A stretch of DNA of 17,652 bases, from positions 1-17,652 of the forward strand of contig JAPHRL010000093.1 in assembly GCA_026195755.1 (NCBI GenBank), read 5' to 3'. The stretch's first letter is position 1; each line of letters starts with the position of its first letter. The position numbers and the translations under genes are program-made. Positions 6,307 through 13,145 of this stretch are shown piece after piece. Origin of the DNA: Kangiella sp. (GTDB lineage: Bacteria > Pseudomonadota > Gammaproteobacteria > Enterobacterales > Kangiellaceae). The notes below the pieces were generated by a model. The model ran no database searches, was not told where the DNA came from, and was given only the letters and a program-made list of their open reading frames with translations.

Positions 6307-8316
6307 ATGTTTACAAAAATATTGATTGCTAACCGTGGTGAGATTGCTTGCCGCGTGATTAAAACGGCAAAGAAACTCGGCATCAAAACCGTTGCCGTTT
6401 ATTCAGAAGCAGATAAAGATGCAATGCATGTAGCAATGGCCGACGAAGCTGTATATTTAGGCCCTGCTCCAGCTCGTGAATCTTACCTTAAAGGTGAACT
6501 GATTATTGAGGCATGCAAAAAAACTGGTGCTCAAGCAGTTCATCCCGGCTATGGCTTTTTGTCTGAAAACGCTGATTTTGCCAAAGCACTTGCAGAAAAT
6601 AACATTGAATTTATAGGCCCGCCAGAAGGCGCAATTATCGCCATGGGCTCAAAGTCTGCGGCTAAAGAAATCATGGAAGAAGCCAAGGTACCTTTAGTCA
6701 AAGGCTATCATGGTGAAAATCAGGACGGAGACTTCCTGAAATCGCAAGCTGACGAGATTGGCTACCCAGTTATCATCAAAGCAACCGCTGGCGGCGGTGG
6801 TAAAGGTATGCGCATTGTCTGGAAAGAAGAAGACTTTGCTTCAAGTCTTGCCTCATGTAAGCGTGAATCTGCAGCTTCGTTTAGCGACGACAAGGTGCTA
6901 GTTGAAAAATACATTACTAAACCTCGCCACGTTGAAATTCAGGTGTTTGCTGATAAGCATGGTAATGCGGTACATCTGTTTGAGCGCGATTGCTCGGTGC
7001 AACGTCGCCATCAAAAAGTTATTGAGGAAGCTCCTGCTCCAGGCTTAAGCGAAGAAACTCGTTCGAAAATGGGTCAGGTAGCCATCCGTGCAGCGCAAGC
7101 GATTGGTTATGTGGGCGCTGGTACGGTTGAGTTCCTATACGATGAAGACGAGTCTTTCTATTTCATGGAAATGAATACTCGTTTGCAGGTTGAGCATCCG
7201 GTTACTGAAAAAATCACTGGTCAGGATTTGGTCGAATGGCAGTTAAAAGTTGCAGCTGGCCAAGAATTGCCGATGCAACAAGATGAGCTGAGTATCAATG
7301 GTCATGCATTTGAAGTGCGTATTTATGCAGAAGATCCGAATCAGGACTTCCTGCCAGCAACAGGTACCTTGTTACACCTCAACACGCCAGAAGAGTCTGA
7401 GCATGTTCGTATTGATACAGGTGTCACACAGGGCGATTCGGTTTCAGTTCACTATGACCCAATGATTGCCAAGCTAATTGTCTGGGATCAGGATCGTAAC
7501 GCTGCACTCGCACGGTTACGTGGCGCCTTAGCTCAGTATCAGGTTGTCGGTTTAACCACCAACGTTCCTTTCCTTTCTGCACTGGCTCACAGTCAAGGTT
7601 TCGAAGATCTGGATTTAGATACTAATTTCATTGAACGTTACAAAGACGATTTGATCCTTGATGAAGAAGCAGCTGACGATGACACTCTGGTGGCAGCAGC
7701 GGTGTATCAGTTATTAAAGCGTGAGCAGGTTGCAGCTGAAAACGCAGCAAACAGTGACGACCCTTATTCGCCTTGGCACACAGTTAACGGCTGGCGTCTC
7801 AATACTGACAACCATCATAATTTCGAATACCTCGACAAGGTTGATGGCATCGCTAACGATGTAGAAGTCATTGTCCATTTCCGTGATACAGGTTATTTAC
7901 TCGATTTGCCGAGCGGTGAACTACCGGTTCATAGCGCAACCCTCAATGATCATATTTTACGTCTGGATGCTAACGGCAAGCGTTTCAACGCCACCGTGGT
8001 TGATGATGGTGCTAACCTACACATCTTCATTCACGGTCATTACAAAGTGCTTGAGAAAGTCGAGCGTGGCTTGGCTGGCGATTCGGAAGATGCTGGCGGT
8101 AGTTTAACCGCACCGATGCCGGGCACTGTGATTGAAGTATTAGTCAGTGAAGGCGATCACGTTGAGTCAGGTCAGCCTTTGGTAATTCTTGAAGCGATGA
8201 AAATGGAGCACACCATCAACGCGCCTACTGCAGGTATGGTCAGTGAAATCCATTATGCCGCTGGCGACCTGGTGGATGATGGCGCAGAACTGCTATCGCT
8301 GGAGGTTGCTGAATAA
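6307..8316 (+). CDS. liuD: Methylcrotonyl-CoA carboxylase, alpha (biotin) subunit
   Basis: This 669-residue subunit contains the biotin carboxylase and the biotin carrier; it carboxylates its own biotin with ATP and bicarbonate and hands it to LiuB. The protein starts MFTKILIANRGEIACRV, the canonical family beginning, which with AAGGAAA upstream selects the ATG at 6307 over an in-frame TTG at 6286. The N-terminal biotin carboxylase part has the ATP-grasp glycine loop at about 162-168, FERDCSVQRRHQKVIEE (225-241) and EMNTRLQVEHPVTE (288-301). A methylcrotonyl-specific middle region follows. The C-terminal biotinyl domain has EAMKME with biotin on K632, 37 residues from the end. It is 21 bases downstream of liuC and overlaps liuE by one base. 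The substrate call rests on the partner gene liuB and the pathway context. Confidence 0.96.
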   Translation: MFTKILIANRGEIACRVIKTAKKLGIKTVAVYSEADKDAMHVAMADEAVYLGPAPARESYLKGELIIEACKKTGAQAVHPGYGFLSENADFAKALAENNIEFIGPPEGAIIAMGSKSAAKEIMEEAKVPLVKGYHGENQDGDFLKSQADEIGYPVIIKATAGGGGKGMRIVWKEEDFASSLASCKRESAASFSDDKVLVEKYITKPRHVEIQVFADKHGNAVHLFERDCSVQRRHQKVIEEAPAPGLSEETRSKMGQVAIRAAQAIGYVGAGTVEFLYDEDESFYFMEMNTRLQVEHPVTEKITGQDLVEWQLKVAAGQELPMQQDELSINGHAFEVRIYAEDPNQDFLPATGTLLHLNTPEESEHVRIDTGVTQGDSVSVHYDPMIAKLIVWDQDRNAALARLRGALAQYQVVGLTTNVPFLSALAHSQGFEDLDLDTNFIERYKDDLILDEEAADDDTLVAAAVYQLLKREQVAAENAANSDDPYSPWHTVNGWRLNTDNHHNFEYLDKVDGIANDVEVIVHFRDTGYLLDLPSGELPVHSATLNDHILRLDANGKRFNATVVDDGANLHIFIHGHYKVLEKVERGLAGDSEDAGGSLTAPMPGTVIEVLVSEGDHVESGQPLVILEAMKMEHTINAPTAGMVSEIHYAAGDLVDDGAELLSLEVAE

Positions 8317-9257
8317 TGGTTATGGTATCGGACAATCCTGCCCTACCCACTCACGTTAAAATCGTTGAGATGGGACCGCGTGATGGATTACAAAATGAAA
8401 AGCAGGCAGTTTCAACTGAGGTTAAACTTGAGTTGATTCGTCGTTTGATTGATGCCGGTGAAAAACACATTGAAGCGACTGCATTTGTATCACCCAAATG
8501 GGTGCCGCAAATGGCCGATCATCACGACATCATGGCAGGTCTGAAAAACTTTCCTGAAGCTCAAGATGGCAGCGTCTGGTTTCCAGTGCTAACACCAAAC
8601 CTGAAAGGTTTTGAGGGTGCGTTAGCCGGTGGCGCCAAAGAAGTTGCCGTTTTCGCTGCAGCATCAGAAAGCTTTTCACAGAAAAATATCAACTGCTCGA
8701 TTGCTGAGTCGATTGAACGTTTCAAGCCAGTTATTGAAGCAGCCAAAGAGCATGGCGTTAAAGTTCGCGGCTATGTTTCCTGTGTGTTAGGCTGCCCTTT
8801 CGAAGGTGATATCGCACCGGAAAAAGTCGCCGAAGTAGCCAAAGCTTTATATGACCTCGGCTGCTACGAGATTTCTCTTGGCGATACTATTGGTGTTGGC
8901 ACGCCGAACAAGGCGCGCGCTATGATAGCCGCAGTAGCCGAGCATGTGCCAACCAATAAACTGGCCTGTCACTTCCATGATACTTATGGTCAGGCACTGG
9001 CTAATATCTATGCCTGTCTTGAGCTAGGCGTGGCAACCATCGACAGTTCGGTTGCGGGCTTGGGCGGTTGCCCTTACGCACCGGGAGCTACGGGCAATGT
9101 TGCCACTGAAGATGTGATTTATATGCTTAACGGGTTAGGCATTGAAACCGGTATCGATTTAACTAAACTGGTTGACGCTGGCGCTTATATCTCTGAGCAG
9201 CTGGGTCGTCGCCCTGTTTCTCGAGCAGCCAATGCGTTGCTCGCTAAAAAACAATAA
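8316..9257 (+). CDS. liuE: Hydroxymethylglutaryl-CoA lyase
   Basis: This 313-residue TIM-barrel lyase splits HMG-CoA into acetoacetate and acetyl-CoA, the last carbon-carbon cleavage of leucine breakdown. The N-terminal VEMGPRDGLQNE holds the catalytic Arg (R22). The divalent-metal ligands are H219 and H221 in CHFHDTYG, and GLGGCPYAPGATGN carries the active-site loop Cys (C252). The length matches bacterial HMG-CoA lyases. The ATG at 8316 shares its A with the liuD stop (TAATG), which implies translational coupling. GGAGG at 8301-8305 supports this start better than a second in-frame ATG at 8322. The CoA-transferase genes follow after 30 bases. Confidence 0.96.
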   Translation: MVMVSDNPALPTHVKIVEMGPRDGLQNEKQAVSTEVKLELIRRLIDAGEKHIEATAFVSPKWVPQMADHHDIMAGLKNFPEAQDGSVWFPVLTPNLKGFEGALAGGAKEVAVFAAASESFSQKNINCSIAESIERFKPVIEAAKEHGVKVRGYVSCVLGCPFEGDIAPEKVAEVAKALYDLGCYEISLGDTIGVGTPNKARAMIAAVAEHVPTNKLACHFHDTYGQALANIYACLELGVATIDSSVAGLGGCPYAPGATGNVATEDVIYMLNGLGIETGIDLTKLVDAGAYISEQLGRRPVSRAANALLAKKQ

Positions 9258-9287
9258 CTGATTCATTCGATTTGACGAGGAAATAAG

Positions 9288-9989
9288 ATGTCAGGTTTTG
9301 ATAAAGTCGTACACAGTTACGAAGAAGCTTTAGAAGGCTTTACCGATAATATGACCGTAATGGTCGGCGGTTTTGGCCTATGCGGTATTCCTGAAGGCTT
9401 GATTGAGCAAGTCTACAAAATGGGCTGCAGCGGATTGACCGCAATTTCAAATAATGCAGGCGTAGACGGTTTTGGTTTGGGTAAATGGTTAGAAAAGCGC
9501 CAAATCAGCACCATGATCGGCTCCTACGTTGGCGAAAATGAGCTATTTGAAAAGTTGCTGCTTTCCGGTGAGATGGAAGTGATTTTGACACCTCAGGGCA
9601 CATTGGCCGAAAAGATTCGTGCTGGTGGTGCTGGTATCCCCGCTTTCTTCACAGCAACTGGCTTCGGCACTCAGGTCGCAGAAGGCAAAGAAACTCGCAA
9701 CATTGATGGTCGCGACTATGTTCTAGAGCCATCCTTAACTGCTGACTTTGCTTTAATCAAAGCCTGGAAAGCAGACACCATGGGCAATTTAATTTTCAAC
9801 AAAACAGCCATGAACTTTAACCCAATGATGGCAACTGCCGGCAAAATTACCGTTGCTGAAGTGGAAGAAATTGTTGAGGCTGGTGAGCTGGATCCAAACT
9901 ATATTCATACACCAGGTATTTACGTTCAGCGCGTGATAAAAGGCAATAGCTTTGAAAAACGTATCGAACAACGAACAGTGAGAGCATAA
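9288..9989 (+). CDS. scoA: 3-oxoacid CoA-transferase, subunit A
   Basis: The alpha subunit (233 residues) of a two-subunit CoA-transferase, most likely succinyl-CoA:acetoacetate CoA-transferase, which activates the acetoacetate released by LiuE. The N-terminal VGGFGLCGIPEGLI (26-39) is the family signature for subunit A, and LSGEMEVILTPQGTLAEKIRAGGAGIP in the middle is also typical. GAGGAA at 9277-9282 precedes the ATG. The gene for subunit B begins 10 bases after its stop. The succinyl-CoA form (ScoAB) and the acetyl-CoA form (AtoDA) are close; I favour the succinyl-CoA form from its overall sequence, but the CoA donor is not proven. Confidence 0.88.
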   Translation: MSGFDKVVHSYEEALEGFTDNMTVMVGGFGLCGIPEGLIEQVYKMGCSGLTAISNNAGVDGFGLGKWLEKRQISTMIGSYVGENELFEKLLLSGEMEVILTPQGTLAEKIRAGGAGIPAFFTATGFGTQVAEGKETRNIDGRDYVLEPSLTADFALIKAWKADTMGNLIFNKTAMNFNPMMATAGKITVAEVEEIVEAGELDPNYIHTPGIYVQRVIKGNSFEKRIEQRTVRA

Positions 9990-9999
9990 GGAGCGCATC

Positions 10000-10656
10000 A
10001 TGGCATTAACACGTGAACAAATCGCCATGCGAGTGGCGCAAGAACTTGAAGACGGCTTCTACGTTAACCTGGGTATTGGTATCCCCACCCTGGTCGCAAA
10101 CTATATCCCAGAAGGCGTTAAAGTCATGCTTCAGTCTGAGAATGGTTTGTTAGGCATGGGGCAGTTTCCAACCGAAGAAACCATCGACCCGGATTTGATT
10201 AACGCTGGTAAACAGACAGTAACCGCAGTCACAGGTGCAGCTTTCTTCTCATCAGCAGAAAGCTTCGCCATGATTCGTGGTGGTCATGTTGACCTTACCG
10301 TTCTAGGTGCCTTCGAAGTCGATCAGGAAGGCAACATTGCTTCGTGGATGATTCCCGGCAAGCTGGTAAAAGGCATGGGCGGCGCTATGGACCTGGTAGC
10401 TGGCGCTGAAAACATCATCGTCACCATGACACATGCTAACAAGCACGGCGTTTCAAAAATCCTAAAAAAATGTACGCTTCCACTGACTGGCGCACAATGT
10501 ATTAAGCGGGTCATCACTGAATTGGCCTTAATGGAAATTAAAGATGGAGCTTTCCACCTCATTGAGCGAGCACCCGGTGTTTCAGTTGAAGAAATACAAG
10601 AGAAAACAGAAGCTGATTTGGTGGTTCCGGATGATGTTCCAGAAATGAAGTTCTAA
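10000..10656 (+). CDS. scoB: 3-oxoacid CoA-transferase, subunit B
   Basis: The beta subunit (218 residues) carries the catalytic residue. The motif QSENGLLGMG contains E47, the Glu that forms the glutamyl-CoA thioester during transfer. NLGIGIPTLVANYIP (23-37) and the late RGGHVDLTVLGAFEVDQEGN and MGGAMDLVAGA stretches are family hallmarks. AAGGAG just after the scoA stop serves as ribosome-binding site. With ScoA it makes acetoacetyl-CoA, which the thiolase encoded earlier in the cluster can split. It is the last gene of the operon: a clear terminator starts 33 bases after its stop codon. Confidence 0.9.
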   Translation: MALTREQIAMRVAQELEDGFYVNLGIGIPTLVANYIPEGVKVMLQSENGLLGMGQFPTEETIDPDLINAGKQTVTAVTGAAFFSSAESFAMIRGGHVDLTVLGAFEVDQEGNIASWMIPGKLVKGMGGAMDLVAGAENIIVTMTHANKHGVSKILKKCTLPLTGAQCIKRVITELALMEIKDGAFHLIERAPGVSVEEIQEKTEADLVVPDDVPEMKF

Positions 10657-10688
10657 GCAATTAGATGCACGCTAGAGCACCAAACCTT

Positions 10689-10714
10689 AAAGCCGACCCT
10701 GTGTCGGCTTTTTT
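10689..10714 (+). terminator. Rho-independent terminator of the liu operon
   Basis: Perfect 9-base arms AAAGCCGAC (10689-10697) and GTCGGCTTT (10703-10711) enclose a CCTGT loop and run into six T (10709-10714). The stem core is the same as that of the terminator at 12997. Confidence 0.93.
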
Positions 10715-10815
10715 GTAATATTTATTAACACTTTTCCGTAAATTGCCATTAGAAATCTATCACTAATGCTTTAGGATTAATCGGTTATTCTTTTAACAAC
10801 AAAGTAGAGAGTCCA

Positions 10816-12975
10816 ATGAAAAAATTATTAATCACGGCTGCTTTGGCCCTTGCCGTCTCGCCCTTGATGGCGGACGAAGGTATGTGGCAGCCTCACCAGT
10901 TACCAACCATTAAAAAGCAGCTAAAAAAAGCGGGCATCAAAATTAGTCCGAATAAACTCACGGAATTAACCGAATTCCCAATGGGTGCTGTTATCAGTCT
11001 TGGCGGTTGTACAGCCTCTTTCCTTTCACCCAAAGGTCTAGTTGCAACTAATCACCACTGCGCGTACGGCAGTATTCAATTTAACTCAACGGCTGAAAAT
11101 AACCTGTTAGACAAAGGCTTCCTGGCTGGTTCTCTTGATAAAGAGTTACCAGCAGCACCCGGCTCTCGTGTTTACGTTACGGTTAATGTTAGCGATGTCA
11201 CTTCTAATGTGAATGCTGCCAGCGATGAGCTTTCGGGGCTTGAGCGATATAAAGCCATTGAAAACACAGAAAAAGCCTTAGTATCAGAATGTGAAGAGGA
11301 TGCCGGACATCGTTGTAACGTCGTGTCATTCCACGGTGGTTTAGAATATTACCTTATCAAGCAATTGGAAATTAAAGATGTGCGCCTGGTTTATGCCCCC
11401 TCTTCTCATATCGGCAAATACGGTGGCGATGTAGACAACTGGATGTGGCCGCGCCATACGGGTGACTTTGCTTTTTACCGCGCTTATGTCGACAAAGATG
11501 GCAACCCTGCTGAATACTCAGAGGACAATGTTCCATACGAGCCAGAGCACTACCTGAAAGTCAATAAAGAAGGTGTGGATAAGGGCGACTTTGTAATGGT
11601 AGCAGGCTACCCTGGCAGCACTAATCGTTACCGCACTAGCGCAGAAGTAAAAAATCAGTTTGAGTGGTGGTATCCAACTTTCCGCACAACGCTACAAGAG
11701 TATATAGCTCTGATCGAAGAAACTGCTCTGGAAGGCACTGATTCTCGCGTGAAATACGCAAGTACATTAGCAGGATTAAACAATGCTGAGAAAAACTGGG
11801 GCAGCATGATTGAAAGCTATGCCAAAGGCGATCTCTTTGAGCGTAAAATTGCCCTCGAAAATGATCTTAAAGCATGGCTTAAAGCAAACCCTAATATGCA
11901 GGCAAAACATGGCGATGCACTAGATGCGCTAAATGCCCTAATCCTTGAAAATATCGCTGAACAGGAGCGCACTCTTCGTTCATGGGCTATTAATCGCGAC
12001 ACTTTAACCAGCACAGCTGCTCGCCTATATCGTCTAGCACTTGAAAAGCAAAAACCCGATGCAGAGCGTGAGCCCGGCTATCAGGAGCGTGACATGATTC
12101 GCTTCAAAGAGGGTCTAAAAAGCATGGAGCGTCGCTGGGATGCAGAAGTTGAAAAAGCTCTGTTGAAACATTTCGCACCTCTATATGCCGAGCTACCTGC
12201 CGATCAGCGTCTTAAGTCCTACGATGAATTTATGGAGATTGGTGAAACACTTGATACAGAAGCCTTTGCCAAAAAAGTCGACTTAATGTACGCCAAAACA
12301 AAACTTAACAAGCTTGAAACTCGTTTGGCCTGGATGGAAAAGTCGGTTGAGGATTTTAAACAGTCTAATGACCCATACATTCAGCTTGCAGTGGCGACTT
12401 ATGATGAAAAATACAAGCGTGAACTTGAAAGCAAAGAGCGTGGTGGTAAGTTCCAGGAACTTCGTCCTCAGTACATGTCTGCCATCATTGATTATTATAA
12501 ATCGATGGATAAACCAATATATGCAGATGCCAATAGCACGCTGCGAGTCACTTACGGTAACGTCAAGGGCTATTCGCCAAAAGACGGTCTATATGCAACA
12601 CCATTCACTACCTTGGAAGGTATTGCTGCGAAGCATACTGGTGAAGAGCCATTTGACTCACCTCAAAAGCAACTTGATTTAATCAAAGCTAAAGAGTTCG
12701 GCGATTATCTGGATAAAGATCTGGGTAGTGTACAGGTTAACTTCCTGACCACATTAGATGTGACGGGCGGTAACTCAGGTTCACCAACGCTGAACGCTGA
12801 AGCTGAGTTTGTCGGACTGATCTTTGATGGTGTTTATGAGTCGATTATTGCTGACTGGGATTATAATGATGAACTGAATCGTTCAATCCACGTAAGTAGC
12901 GCCTATATGCTTTGGGTTATGGAGCATGTGGATAGTGCAGACAACATCATCGAAGAGATGATTATCGTAGACTAG
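10816..12975 (+). CDS. Secreted S46-family dipeptidyl-peptidase (DPP7-like)
   Basis: A 719-residue serine exopeptidase that removes dipeptides from the N-terminus of oligopeptides, most likely in the periplasm. Residues 1-19 form a signal peptide (MKKLLITAALALAVSPLMA, cleavage before D20). The chymotrypsin-like catalytic triad is visible as H81 in ATNHHCAYG, D217 in HTGDFAFYR and S654 in GGNSGSP, with a mainly helical insertion between. The residue 18 positions after the Ser, which sets P1 preference in S46 enzymes, is Gly (G672, IFDGVYE). In known enzymes Gly here marks DPP7 (hydrophobic or aliphatic P1) and Arg marks DPP11 (Asp/Glu). The length matches the family. The gene stands alone between two terminators; upstream bases 10715-10815 are AT-rich but show no convincing promoter. 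It may feed amino acids such as leucine into catabolism (inference). Confidence 0.93.
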   Translation: MKKLLITAALALAVSPLMADEGMWQPHQLPTIKKQLKKAGIKISPNKLTELTEFPMGAVISLGGCTASFLSPKGLVATNHHCAYGSIQFNSTAENNLLDKGFLAGSLDKELPAAPGSRVYVTVNVSDVTSNVNAASDELSGLERYKAIENTEKALVSECEEDAGHRCNVVSFHGGLEYYLIKQLEIKDVRLVYAPSSHIGKYGGDVDNWMWPRHTGDFAFYRAYVDKDGNPAEYSEDNVPYEPEHYLKVNKEGVDKGDFVMVAGYPGSTNRYRTSAEVKNQFEWWYPTFRTTLQEYIALIEETALEGTDSRVKYASTLAGLNNAEKNWGSMIESYAKGDLFERKIALENDLKAWLKANPNMQAKHGDALDALNALILENIAEQERTLRSWAINRDTLTSTAARLYRLALEKQKPDAEREPGYQERDMIRFKEGLKSMERRWDAEVEKALLKHFAPLYAELPADQRLKSYDEFMEIGETLDTEAFAKKVDLMYAKTKLNKLETRLAWMEKSVEDFKQSNDPYIQLAVATYDEKYKRELESKERGGKFQELRPQYMSAIIDYYKSMDKPIYADANSTLRVTYGNVKGYSPKDGLYATPFTTLEGIAAKHTGEEPFDSPQKQLDLIKAKEFGDYLDKDLGSVQVNFLTTLDVTGGNSGSPTLNAEAEFVGLIFDGVYESIIADWDYNDELNRSIHVSSAYMLWVMEHVDSADNIIEEMIIVD

Positions 12976-12996
12976 CACCGACTGACTTAACTAACC

Positions 12997-13022
12997 AAGC
13001 CGACTCCAGTAGTCGGCTTTTT
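12997..13022 (+). terminator. Rho-independent terminator of the dipeptidyl-peptidase gene
   Basis: Perfect arms AAGCCGACT (12997-13005) and AGTCGGCTT (13011-13019) around a CCAGT loop are followed by a T-run (13018-13022), then C and four more T. It begins 22 bases after the stop codon. Confidence 0.93.
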
Positions 13023-13133
13023 CTTTTGTCATAAATAATTTATAAAAAACAATAATTTCAATAAGTTACTTAATTATTTTCAACAAGTATATTGCACAAT
13101 TTTACAATTAAAGATAAGGTGAAAAGGTTTGCA

Positions 13134-13139
13134 GGAGGG
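13134..13139 (+). promoter_or_regulatory. Strong ribosome-binding site deciding the sensor gene start
   Basis: GGAGGG lies 6 bases before an in-frame TTG at 13146. This near-ideal Shine-Dalgarno sequence and spacing make the TTG the best start, ahead of a TTG at 13092 (no good site) and an ATG at 13164 (would lose the basic head of the signal peptide). Confidence 0.7.
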
Positions 13140-13145
13140 TGCCCT

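Noticed and set aside
13026..13120. Possible promoters before the sensor gene (TTGTCA at about 13027, TTGCAC at 13092)
   Set aside because: The region is very AT-rich, so promoter-like hexamers are expected by chance, and none has both a good -35 and -10 box with clear spacing.
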